Assembly (NCBI GenBank): GCA_013391845.1
Contig: CP058414.1
Location: 1,536,501 to 1,600,500, forward strand
DNA from: Pseudoalteromonas shioyasakiensis
GTDB taxonomy: Bacteria; Pseudomonadota; Gammaproteobacteria; Enterobacterales; Alteromonadaceae
Length of the DNA: 64,000 nucleotides
Reading direction: 5' to 3'
This document shows positions 35,217 to 43,635 of this stretch, in pieces. Each line of letters opens with the position of its first letter. Within the stretch, counting starts at the first letter, position 1. The notes under the pieces are model-generated. The model was not told the DNA's origin and ran no database searches. It saw nothing but the letters and a program-made list of their open reading frames with translations. The position numbers were made by a program, and so were the translations under genes.

Positions 35217-35996
35217 ATGGAATTTCCATTTGCTGTCATTATTCAATGGCTCAGCGATTTTTTGCTACCATTGGTGCGTATTAGCTCCATGATCATGATT
35301 ATGGCAGGCCTTGGTGCGAAGAATGTACCCACTCGAATTAAACTTGGTTTAGCGGTAGTCGTTACCTTTGTTGCTGTGCCTATGCTGCCACAAGCGACCT
35401 TCAATAACCTATTCTCCTTTGAAATGATCCTTGTCGTTATTCAGCAAATGCTTATTGGTGTGGCGATAGGCTTTGCTTCAGTACTATTACTAAACACTTT
35501 TGTACTAGCTGGGCAAATACTTGCAATGCAAACTGGTCTTGGTTTTGCGTCAGTTGTTGATCCATCTAACGGCATGAATGTCCCCGCGGTTGGTCAGTTC
35601 TATTTAATTTTGGCTACCTTGCTATTCTTCGTATTTAACGGTCATTTAATGATGATTCAAATGGTCATTCATAGCTTTGAGGTACTACCAATCGATGGAA
35701 CTTGGTGGTCCGTTGATCATTACTGGGATATCGTCACATGGGGCGGTTGGATGTTTACTACTGCCTTGGTGCTTGCTTTAGCGCCACTGACGGCGATGCT
35801 TGTTATTAATATGTCATTTGGTGTAATGACCCGTGCGGCACCGCAATTAAATATTTTTTCGATAGGTTTTCCGTTTACCTTGGTGGCTGGTCTTGTGATT
35901 ATTTGGGCTACTCTAGGTAACTTTATGACTCAATTTGAGTTTCAGTGGTTAAAAATGGTTGAGTTAATGTGCAGCCTAGTTGGTTGTACACCTTAG
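35217..35996 (+). CDS. fliR: Flagellar export gate protein FliR
   Basis: FliR caps the FliP ring in the export gate. The 259 residues form about six membrane helices, with the family motifs MIMAGLGAKNVPTRIKLGLA, GVAIGFASVLLLNTFVLAGQILAMQTGLGFASVVDPSNG and FGVMTRAAPQLNIFSIGFPF. It is directly fused in reading order with fliQ and precedes flhB by nine bases. Confidence 0.95.
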   Translation: MEFPFAVIIQWLSDFLLPLVRISSMIMIMAGLGAKNVPTRIKLGLAVVVTFVAVPMLPQATFNNLFSFEMILVVIQQMLIGVAIGFASVLLLNTFVLAGQILAMQTGLGFASVVDPSNGMNVPAVGQFYLILATLLFFVFNGHLMMIQMVIHSFEVLPIDGTWWSVDHYWDIVTWGGWMFTTALVLALAPLTAMLVINMSFGVMTRAAPQLNIFSIGFPFTLVAGLVIIWATLGNFMTQFEFQWLKMVELMCSLVGCTP

Positions 35997-36005
35997 GAGC
36001 GCGCC

Positions 36006-37136
36006 ATGGCTGAAGATTCAGGTCAAGAAAAAACCGAAGAACCCACAGGAAAAAAAATAGAAGACGCCAAGAAAAAAGGCCAGGTTGCTCGCTCAAAAGA
36101 GTTAGGCACTATGTTTGTGCTTATCTTCTCGGCAATTTCTTTATTATTGTATGGTCCTGAAATTGGTAAGGGACTTTATAATGTCATGGGGCGCTTATTA
36201 AGTCTTAATCGAAATGAAACCTACGACACCACTAAAATGTTCTCTGTGTGGGGAATAGTTGCGGATGCTTTACTATTCCCTATGGCAATGTTTGTTTTTA
36301 TTATTGTAATTGCAGCTTTTATAGGCAATACACTATTAGGAGGATTTAACTTTAGTTGGCAAGCGGCGGCACCAAAAGCGAGTAAAATGTCACCAGCTAA
36401 AGGCATAAAACGTATGCTTGGCCCTCAAGCTGGGGTAGAGCTGGTCAAGTCTATTTTAAAGTTTGCTGTCGTTGCCGGTTTTGCGGTGTTTTTAATCAAT
36501 ACCTTCTTTGATGAAATACTACATTTAAGCCAAGAAAGCGCCCCTAGTAATTTTATTCATGCGCTTGAAATTTTATCTTGGATGTTCCTTGGGCTAACTT
36601 GTACATTAATTATTATTGCCGCCATTGACGCTCCTTACCAAAGTCATAAACACCATAAAGAGCTAAAAATGACCCTGCAAGAAGTGAAAGACGAATACAA
36701 AAACTCTGAGGGTGACCCGCAAATTAAAGCGCGTATTCGTCGAACCCAGCGGGAAATGTCGCAAAGGCGGATGATGCAAGATGTTCCTGATGCAGACGTT
36801 ATTGTAACCAACCCGACTCACTATTCTGTTGCACTAAAATACGACACAGCTAAAGCTGGTGCGCCTATTGTTCTTGCCAAAGGCGTGGACGAGCTTGCTA
36901 TGCAAATTCGTAAAGTGGGAAAGGGTAATGACGTGCCAATTGTCGAATCGCCAATGCTTACTCGTGCGTTGTATCACACTACCGATGTTGGTCAGCAAAT
37001 ACCTGATCAACTATTTACCGCAGTAGCGCAAGTGCTAGCTTATGTTTTCCAGTTAAAACGCTTCCAAAAAGGGCGCGGAAAACGTCCTGTTCCGCTCAAT
37101 AAAAAGCTACCAATACCAGATGCTTACAAATATTAA
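36006..37136 (+). CDS. flhB: Flagellar export switch protein FlhB
   Basis: FlhB controls substrate specificity of flagellar export and cleaves itself. The protein starts EDSGQEKTEEPTGKKIEDAKKKGQVARSKEL, has four membrane helices, and a cytoplasmic domain with the autocleavage site NPTH at residues 269-272 (VTNPTHYSVALKYD). The 376 residues are typical. A separate protein with only the C-terminal part of this domain is encoded near 51.4 kb. It is the last gene of the fliK unit; a 71-base gap with a sigma-54 promoter follows. Confidence 0.96.
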   Translation: MAEDSGQEKTEEPTGKKIEDAKKKGQVARSKELGTMFVLIFSAISLLLYGPEIGKGLYNVMGRLLSLNRNETYDTTKMFSVWGIVADALLFPMAMFVFIIVIAAFIGNTLLGGFNFSWQAAAPKASKMSPAKGIKRMLGPQAGVELVKSILKFAVVAGFAVFLINTFFDEILHLSQESAPSNFIHALEILSWMFLGLTCTLIIIAAIDAPYQSHKHHKELKMTLQEVKDEYKNSEGDPQIKARIRRTQREMSQRRMMQDVPDADVIVTNPTHYSVALKYDTAKAGAPIVLAKGVDELAMQIRKVGKGNDVPIVESPMLTRALYHTTDVGQQIPDQLFTAVAQVLAYVFQLKRFQKGRGKRPVPLNKKLPIPDAYKY

Positions 37137-37153
37137 TTAATACCTTTATAACT

Positions 37154-37169
37154 TGGAATAGTTATTGCA
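37154..37169 (+). promoter_or_regulatory. Sigma-54 promoter of flhA
   Basis: TGGAATAGTTATTGCA has GG at 37155-37156, GC at 37167-37168 and a TTGCA -12 element; the -24 element deviates from TGGCAC. Transcription would start near 37180, 28 bases before flhA. flhA begins an FlrA/sigma-54-dependent unit in Vibrio cholerae, which supports the call. Confidence 0.65.
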
Positions 37170-37207
37170 AATTCCGTGTAGTGTCAATTTTTTGAAATTG
37201 TTGAATT

Positions 37208-39319
37208 ATGGAATTTAAAGCGGTATTACAACAACTTAACAGAGATAAAAAAGAATATGCTAAGGGTATCGGTACGCCGTTAATGGTACTTGCTGCGCTG
37301 GGTATGGTGATATTACCTCTGCCTCCGTTTCTTTTAGATATTCTTTTTTCGTTTAATATTGCTTTAGCACTCGTGGTGTTACTGGTTACGGTTTATACCA
37401 TGAAGCCCCTTGAATTTGGTATGTTCCCGGCGGTTCTACTGATTGCAACTATCATGCGCTTAGCGCTGAATGTTGCCAGTACCCGTGTGGTATTGCTAGA
37501 AGGTCATAATGGTGGAGATGCAGCTGGTAAAGTTATCGAGGCCTTTGGCTCGGTTGTTATCGGCGGTAACTATGCTGTTGGTTTAGTGGTCTTCCTTATT
37601 TTAATCATTATTAACTTTGTGGTTATCACCAAAGGTGCTGGCCGTATTTCTGAAGTATCAGCTCGCTTTACTCTTGACGCAATGCCTGGTAAACAAATGG
37701 CGATTGATGCTGACTTAAACGCAGGTTTTATCAGTGCAGAGCAAGCCCGTGAACGCCGTGAAGAAGTCACCCGTGAAGCCGACTTCTATGGTTCAATGGA
37801 TGGTGCGAGTAAGTTCGTAAAAGGCGATGCAATAGCAGGTATCGTCATTCTAGTGATCAATATCGTTGGTGGTTTATTCGTCGGTATGATCCAACATGAC
37901 TTATCTTTCAGCCGTGCGATGGAAGTATACACCTTGCTAACCATTGGTGATGGTCTAGTTGCACAGCTGCCTTCACTATTACTGTCTATCGGTACCGCAA
38001 TCGTTGTTACTCGTCAGAATGAGTCGCACAATATGGGCGACCAAGTTAAGACACAGCTAGGTAACGAAAAGTCACTTTATATTGCATCAGGTATTCTGAT
38101 CATCATGGGTCTAGTACCAGGTATGCCGCACATCGCATTTTTAAGCTTAGGTGCTTTACTTGGTTACCTTGCTTATTTCACACAACAACAAAAAGCGAAA
38201 GCAGAAGCTGAAAAAGCCGAGCAAGAAGCAAATGGTGGCGCACCAGGTACAGGGGTTGCCAACAAACAAGAGCAAAAAGAACTGGGTTGGGATGACGTTC
38301 AGCAAGTTGATGTTATTGGCTTAGAAGTAGGTTATCGCTTAATTCCACTCGTTGACCAATCTCAAGGTGGTGAACTGTTAAATCGTATTAAAGGTGTGCG
38401 TAAGAAACTGTCTCAGGAGCTTGGTTTCTTGGTGCCTCCTGTGCATATTCGCGATAACTTAGAACTTGACCCTAATGCATACAGAATCACTATGATGGGT
38501 GTTTCAAGTGGTGAGGGTGAGCTTAAACATGGTGATGAGCTAGCGATTAATCCAGGCCAAGTATTTGGTCCAATCAAAGGGGTTGCCACAAAAGACCCTG
38601 CATTTGGATTAGATGCGGTTTGGATCAAACCTGACCAAAAAGATGAAGCACAATCACTTGGCTATACCGTCGTTGATTCAGCAACGGTAGTTGCAACTCA
38701 TATTAGTCAGTTACTCACGAACAGTGCTGCTTTACTACTTGGTCATGAAGAAGTACAAAACTTATTAGATATGTTAGCGAAGAGTCATCCTCGCCTTGTT
38801 GAAGGACTGGTTCCTGACGTATTACCACTTACTACTATCGTAAAAGTGCTACAAAACTTACTCAATGAAGGGGTGGCAATTCGCGATATGCGCTCGATTG
38901 TTCAAACCCTTGTTGAGTATGGTCCACGTAGCCAAGACCCTGATGTACTAACGGCTGCAGTGCGAATTTCACTTCGCAGACTTATCGTTCAAGACGCTGT
39001 TGGTATGTCTTCTGAGATCCCTGTCATTACCTTGGCGCCTGAGTTGGAACAGATGTTGCATCAGTCACTTCAGAATGCAGGTGACGAAGGTGCCGGAATA
39101 GAGCCAAGCCTTGCAGAGCGACTTCAACAATCATTGAATGAAGCGCATCAAAACCAAGAAATGGCCGGTGAACCTTCGATACTGTTAACGTCAGGAATGT
39201 TACGTACTGTGTTATCTCGTTTCGTTAAGTACACAATCCCAGGTTTAAGGGTGATGTCTTATCAAGAGGTACCAGACGAAAGACAGATTAAGATTGTCAG
39301 CTCAGTAGGCCAACAATAG
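37208..39319 (+). CDS. flhA: Flagellar export gate protein FlhA
   Basis: FlhA is the ring-forming export engine that takes up substrates and chaperones. The 703 residues divide into an N-terminal membrane part with about eight helices, a conserved FHIPEP-type loop (RISEVSARFTLDAMPGKQMAIDADLNAGFI, about 145-175) and a cytoplasmic domain from about residue 350. VLPLTTIVKVLQNLLNEGVAIRDMRSIVQTL is strongly conserved. There is little ribosome-site signal; the ATG is chosen because upstream in-frame starts are absent. Confidence 0.96.
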   Translation: MEFKAVLQQLNRDKKEYAKGIGTPLMVLAALGMVILPLPPFLLDILFSFNIALALVVLLVTVYTMKPLEFGMFPAVLLIATIMRLALNVASTRVVLLEGHNGGDAAGKVIEAFGSVVIGGNYAVGLVVFLILIIINFVVITKGAGRISEVSARFTLDAMPGKQMAIDADLNAGFISAEQARERREEVTREADFYGSMDGASKFVKGDAIAGIVILVINIVGGLFVGMIQHDLSFSRAMEVYTLLTIGDGLVAQLPSLLLSIGTAIVVTRQNESHNMGDQVKTQLGNEKSLYIASGILIIMGLVPGMPHIAFLSLGALLGYLAYFTQQQKAKAEAEKAEQEANGGAPGTGVANKQEQKELGWDDVQQVDVIGLEVGYRLIPLVDQSQGGELLNRIKGVRKKLSQELGFLVPPVHIRDNLELDPNAYRITMMGVSSGEGELKHGDELAINPGQVFGPIKGVATKDPAFGLDAVWIKPDQKDEAQSLGYTVVDSATVVATHISQLLTNSAALLLGHEEVQNLLDMLAKSHPRLVEGLVPDVLPLTTIVKVLQNLLNEGVAIRDMRSIVQTLVEYGPRSQDPDVLTAAVRISLRRLIVQDAVGMSSEIPVITLAPELEQMLHQSLQNAGDEGAGIEPSLAERLQQSLNEAHQNQEMAGEPSILLTSGMLRTVLSRFVKYTIPGLRVMSYQEVPDERQIKIVSSVGQQ

Positions 39320-39339
39320 GATAGTAAAGGGGTTGAACC

Positions 39340-40821
39340 ATGAAAATTAAACGTTTTTTTGCTAAAGATATGCGCACTGCACTGAAAGAAGTGAAAGATG
39401 AGTTAGGTGTTGATGCGGTTATTATGTCGAACAAAAAGCTTGCTAACGGCGTTGAAATCGTTGCAGCTGTTGATTACGACAAAGCAGCCCCGAAAGCCGA
39501 AGCTAAACCTGCAGTGGCACAATCAGCACCTGCACCACAGCATAATTTTGTTAAGCCTGAGCCAATGCGTGCTAAACCTGAGCCGCAAGCGAAAGTTGCT
39601 GATAGCCTACAAGCGTTACTTGAGCGTCAAGCCCCACGCCCTCGTTCGCCAGAGCTGGCGTCAATGTTTAGTCAATCTGGTATTGATACGAGTGAACATT
39701 ATCAACCAAAAGAACCAAGCTTTGAGCAGCAACAGCCTGAATATAAGCAAGCTCCTCGTTATCAGCAGCAAGCAGCACCTCGTGTACAAACTCAAGCTCA
39801 TAGCCTAGGGTTTGATGACGATTTAGACGCAGGTTTTGATGATTTAGACTCACCCGCTGAGCATAAAAACTCAGCCCCAGCTAATCAATCAGAAATGACG
39901 ACTATGCGCGAAGAAATGAATGCGATTCGTCAATTACTTGAACACCAAGTATCTGGATTAATGCAACAAGATATGGCGCGCCGTGATCCAACACGCGCTT
40001 GTATGATTGATCGTTTAGCTGGTATGGGGATTGAGCGTGATGTTGCTGAGCAAATGGCGTGTTTTATTCCTGATGATGTATCTCGCCAACAAGCATGGCA
40101 AGCGCTGCTGCAAATGGTTGAAAACCAAATGCATACAACTAACAACGAAATCCTACGCCAAGGTGGAGTTTTTGCACTAGTTGGTCCAACGGGCGTTGGT
40201 AAAACAACCACAGTTGCGAAATTAGCAGCACTTGGAGCACAAAAATATGGTGCTGATAAAGTTGCACTGATCACCACTGATACATACAGAATTGGTGCCT
40301 ACGAACAATTGGCTACTTATGGTCGTATTATTGGTTGTGGTGTAAAGCAAGTAAAAGATGCGAATGAATTAGCTGAAGTGTTATACCATTTACGTAATAA
40401 GCGTCTAGTATTAATAGACACTGCGGGTATGAGCCAACGAGATTTACGCTTAACTGAACAATTAAACACCTTAATGCGTAATCAGCGCGTTGATATTCGT
40501 AGTTATTTAGTATTAAGTGCTACAGCGCAGATAAATGTTTTGCAAGAAACCGTAAGACACTTTAAAAAGGTTCACCTAAGTGGCTGTATCTTCACTAAAT
40601 TGGATGAATCTTTAAGTTTAGGTGAGATTATTAGCATAGCGATTCAAAATCGTCTGCCAATAGGGTATCTTACTAACGGTCAGCGCGTTCCTGAGGATAT
40701 TCGCGTAGCGAATGCTGAAAAACTAGTGAAAAAAGCTGAACAATTGTATTTAAAACGAGCAAAAGCACAACATTCAAGACGTCAAGCAGTAGCGTCGAAC
40801 ACAGTAGGGATGTATGATTAA
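39340..40821 (+). CDS. flhF: Flagellar placement GTPase FlhF
   Basis: FlhF is an SRP-type GTPase that fixes the flagellum at the cell pole. The N-terminal MKIKRFFAKDMRTALKEVKDELG is the B domain, followed by a Pro/Gln-rich linker (about 55-185), an N domain, and the G domain with GPTGVGKTTTVAKLAALGAQKYG (G1), TDTYRIGAYEQL, LIDTAGMSQRD (G3) and FTKLDESLSLG (G4). The 493 residues fit. It overlaps flhG by eight bases; the two proteins act together on number and position. Confidence 0.95.
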   Translation: MKIKRFFAKDMRTALKEVKDELGVDAVIMSNKKLANGVEIVAAVDYDKAAPKAEAKPAVAQSAPAPQHNFVKPEPMRAKPEPQAKVADSLQALLERQAPRPRSPELASMFSQSGIDTSEHYQPKEPSFEQQQPEYKQAPRYQQQAAPRVQTQAHSLGFDDDLDAGFDDLDSPAEHKNSAPANQSEMTTMREEMNAIRQLLEHQVSGLMQQDMARRDPTRACMIDRLAGMGIERDVAEQMACFIPDDVSRQQAWQALLQMVENQMHTTNNEILRQGGVFALVGPTGVGKTTTVAKLAALGAQKYGADKVALITTDTYRIGAYEQLATYGRIIGCGVKQVKDANELAEVLYHLRNKRLVLIDTAGMSQRDLRLTEQLNTLMRNQRVDIRSYLVLSATAQINVLQETVRHFKKVHLSGCIFTKLDESLSLGEIISIAIQNRLPIGYLTNGQRVPEDIRVANAEKLVKKAEQLYLKRAKAQHSRRQAVASNTVGMYD

Positions 40822-41674
40822 CACAGTATTAGATCAAGCAAGCGGCCTGCGCAAAATGAATCAAAATAATAATAGTGGCGTTAAAGTTATCGCTGTTACT
40901 GGCGGTAAAGGTGGAGTGGGTAAAACCAACGTCTCACTCAACACCGCAATCGCATTAGGCCAGCAAGGAAATCGTGTATTAGTATTAGATGCCGATTTAG
41001 GTTTGGCAAACTGTGACGTGATGCTTGGCCTTCGTGTTGAACGTAACTTATCTCATGTTTTGTCGGGCGAGTGTGAGCTTGATGAAATTCTCGTCGAAGG
41101 CCCTGCAGGAATCAAAATTGTACCAGCAACGTCTGGTTCTCAAAGTATGGTTGAATTATCGCCATCTGAGCATGCAGGTCTTATACGTGCATTTAGCGAG
41201 TTAAACACTGAGTTTGATATTTTAATTGTTGATACCGCCGCAGGTATTTCAGACATGGTATTAAGCTTTTCTCGTGCAGCCCAAGACGTTGTTGTAGTTG
41301 TATGTGATGAACCCACCTCAATTACTGATGCTTACGCACTTATAAAAGTACTTAGCCGTGAGCATGGCGTATATAAATTTAAAATTGTTGCCAATATGGT
41401 GCGCAGTTTGCGTGAAGGGCAAGAATTATTTGCTAAACTTTCAAAAGTAACGGATCGTTTTTTAGATGTTTCGATGGAGTTAGTAGCAACCATTCCTTAT
41501 GACGAGAACATGCGTAAGTCTACGCGCCGTCAAAAAGTAATCGTTGAATTATTCCCGAATTCACCAGCAGCGGTGGCGTTTAAAACATTAGCAACAAAAG
41601 CAGTTAAATGGCCGATCCCTAATCAACCGTCTGGCCATTTAGAATTTTTTATTGAAAAACTAGTAAACGGCTAA
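40814..41674 (+). CDS. flhG: Flagellar number regulator FlhG (FleN), MinD-type ATPase
   Basis: FlhG limits the cell to one polar flagellum by antagonising FlhF and FlrA. A short N-terminal DQASGLRKMNQ motif, which activates FlhF GTPase in the family, precedes the deviant Walker A GGKGGVGKTNVSLN, DADLGLANCDVMLGL and LIVDTAAGISDMVLSF. The 286 residues are normal. Its ATG overlaps flhF, and fliA follows two bases after its stop. Confidence 0.95.
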   Translation: MINTVLDQASGLRKMNQNNNSGVKVIAVTGGKGGVGKTNVSLNTAIALGQQGNRVLVLDADLGLANCDVMLGLRVERNLSHVLSGECELDEILVEGPAGIKIVPATSGSQSMVELSPSEHAGLIRAFSELNTEFDILIVDTAAGISDMVLSFSRAAQDVVVVVCDEPTSITDAYALIKVLSREHGVYKFKIVANMVRSLREGQELFAKLSKVTDRFLDVSMELVATIPYDENMRKSTRRQKVIVELFPNSPAAVAFKTLATKAVKWPIPNQPSGHLEFFIEKLVNG

Positions 41675-41676
41675 CT

Positions 41677-42411
41677 ATGACAACATCGGTGAATAAAGCG
41701 ATGGGATATCAATCAGCACAAAATTTAAATGCGATTGTTGAAAAACATGCCTCTTTAGTGAAAAAAGTGGCGTGCCATCTAATTGCTCGTTTACCTGCCA
41801 GTGTGCAACTCGATGATTTAATTCAATCAGGCATGATAGGCCTGATTGAAGCGTCAAAAAACTTTGATGCTAGCAAAGGTGCTAGTTTTGAAACCTTCGC
41901 AGGTATTCGTATTCGTGGTGCTATGCTGGATGAAATTCGCCGAGGTGACTGGGCTCCACGTTCAGTTCACCGAAATGCCCGCCTAGTGGCAGAAACCATT
42001 GCCGAATTAGAGAGCACGTTAAATCGTGAACCAAAAGACACTGAAGTAGCTGAAAAACTTGATATTACACTGGATGAGTACCATCATATTCTACATGATG
42101 TAAATTCTAGTAAAGTATTAGGCATTGAAGACTTAGGCGTGGATGAAGATGTCATCACACCAGTAGGTCAGGATTTAGGACTAGACAAACCGTTTAATAA
42201 CGTTAAAAATGAGCGGTTTAACCAGTCTCTATTAACGGCTATCCAATCGTTACCAGAAAGAGATGCTCTCGTTTTGTCTTTGTACTACAACGACGAAATG
42301 AACTTAAAAGAAATAGGACACATACTCGATGTTAGCGAGTCGCGTGTGAGTCAAATACATGGTCAGGCGATGATTAAGCTCAAAGCAAAAATCAATGACT
42401 GGATTAATTAG
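41677..42411 (+). CDS. fliA: Flagellar sigma factor FliA (sigma-28)
   Basis: FliA directs RNA polymerase to late flagellar and chemotaxis promoters. Regions 2 (LDDLIQSGMIGLIEASKNFDASKGASFETFAGIRIRGAMLDEIRRGDW), 3 and 4 (LPERDALVLSLYYNDEMNLKEIGHILDVSESRVSQIHGQAMIKLK) are all intact in 244 residues. It is the last gene of the flhAFG-fliA group and leads into the chemotaxis genes 40 bases downstream. Confidence 0.96.
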   Translation: MTTSVNKAMGYQSAQNLNAIVEKHASLVKKVACHLIARLPASVQLDDLIQSGMIGLIEASKNFDASKGASFETFAGIRIRGAMLDEIRRGDWAPRSVHRNARLVAETIAELESTLNREPKDTEVAEKLDITLDEYHHILHDVNSSKVLGIEDLGVDEDVITPVGQDLGLDKPFNNVKNERFNQSLLTAIQSLPERDALVLSLYYNDEMNLKEIGHILDVSESRVSQIHGQAMIKLKAKINDWIN

Positions 42412-42451
42412 TAGTAAGTAAATAAAGGTTCAAACCTCACCGGAGGATGTT

Positions 42452-42835
42452 TTGGATAAAAACATGAAAATTCTTGTTGTTGATGATTTTTCTACAATGA
42501 GACGTATCATTAAAAATCTATTAAGGGATTTAGGTTTTACCAATGTGCAGGAAGCTGACGACGGTTCAACAGCATTGCCAATGCTACAAAATCAAGAATT
42601 TGATTTTGTTGTAACAGATTGGAACATGCCTGGTATGCAAGGTATTGATTTGTTACGCGCAATTCGTGCTGATGATAGCCTTAAGCATATTCCTGTGTTA
42701 ATGGTGACAGCTGAAGCGAAAAAAGAACAAATTGTTGCTGCTGCTCAAGCAGGTGTTAATGGCTATATCGTTAAACCATTCACTGCTGCGACACTTAAAA
42801 CCAAATTGGAAAAAGTGTTTGAACGTTTAGGTTAA
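42452..42835 (+). CDS. cheY: Chemotaxis response regulator CheY
   Basis: CheY, phosphorylated by CheA, binds FliM to change rotation direction. The single receiver domain shows the acidic pair DD at residues 11-12, the phosphorylation aspartate at about residue 56 (VTDWNMPG), T86 (VTAEAK) and K108 (IVKPF). A TTG start at 42452 with a GGAGG site gives MDKNMKIL, as in Vibrio CheY3; an ATG at 42464 would shorten it by four residues. The 127 residues are normal. Confidence 0.95.
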   Translation: MDKNMKILVVDDFSTMRRIIKNLLRDLGFTNVQEADDGSTALPMLQNQEFDFVVTDWNMPGMQGIDLLRAIRADDSLKHIPVLMVTAEAKKEQIVAAAQAGVNGYIVKPFTAATLKTKLEKVFERLG

Positions 42836-42852
42836 TCTAAGGGGAGAGGCTT

Positions 42853-43620
42853 ATGTCAGCACTTGCTGCGCCTCAAATAAGTTTAGAGCAAGCTCGTCAA
42901 CTTGTTGAGTATCTTGAAAATGGTGAACAAGAAAAAGCTGATAAGCTAATTCTTGATGCTGCGTCAAAAGAGCAATCAGAGTTGTTTGCTGAAGTCGGTA
43001 AATTGACGCGTCAACTTCATGAAGCGTTAAAAAACTTTGACCTAGATACTCGTCTCGCTGATTTAACTACCGACGCTATCCCAGATGCTAAGCAGCGCTT
43101 AAATTATGTTATGGAAATGACAGAAAGTGCCGCCAATAAAACTATGGATGCAGTTGAAGCAAGTTTACCGATAGCGCAACAACTTGCTGATGAAATTGCT
43201 GCAATTAAGCCTACTTGGGATCGTTTAATGAACCGAGAAATTGAACTCGGTGAATTTAAATCGTTATGTCATAGCCTAGATAAGTTCATGAATAACTCGC
43301 ACACAAAAACCGATGAGCTTCAAGGCTTGATGACCAATGTGCTGATGGCGCAGGATTATCAAGATTTAACTGGACAAGTTATTCGTCGTGTCATTGAACT
43401 AGTGCGAGAAGTAGAAGACAGTTTAATTAATCTCTTAACTGTGTTTGGCAGTCAAGAAGATGGTCATCAACAACAAGAAAAACAGGCCATAGAAAAAGCA
43501 CCTGCACCAAGTGACACACTAGCAGGTCCTGAAGGGCCGATTATTGATAAAGAGTCTCGCGATGATGTTGTTTCAGGACAAGATGAAGTCGATGATCTAT
43601 TATCAAGTCTGGGCTTCTAA
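42853..43620 (+). CDS. cheZ: CheY-P phosphatase CheZ
   Basis: CheZ dephosphorylates CheY-P. The long helical hairpin contains MAQDYQDLTGQVIRRVIELV, in which the D-x-x-x-Q pair is catalytic. The C-terminus SGQDEVDDLLSSLGF (residues 241-255) is the classic CheY-tethering peptide. It is 255 residues, slightly longer than the enteric protein. It has a GGGGAGAGG ribosome site and precedes cheA by 15 bases. Confidence 0.95.
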   Translation: MSALAAPQISLEQARQLVEYLENGEQEKADKLILDAASKEQSELFAEVGKLTRQLHEALKNFDLDTRLADLTTDAIPDAKQRLNYVMEMTESAANKTMDAVEASLPIAQQLADEIAAIKPTWDRLMNREIELGEFKSLCHSLDKFMNNSHTKTDELQGLMTNVLMAQDYQDLTGQVIRRVIELVREVEDSLINLLTVFGSQEDGHQQQEKQAIEKAPAPSDTLAGPEGPIIDKESRDDVVSGQDEVDDLLSSLGF

Positions 43621-43635
43621 GAGGAGAGTAGCTGC

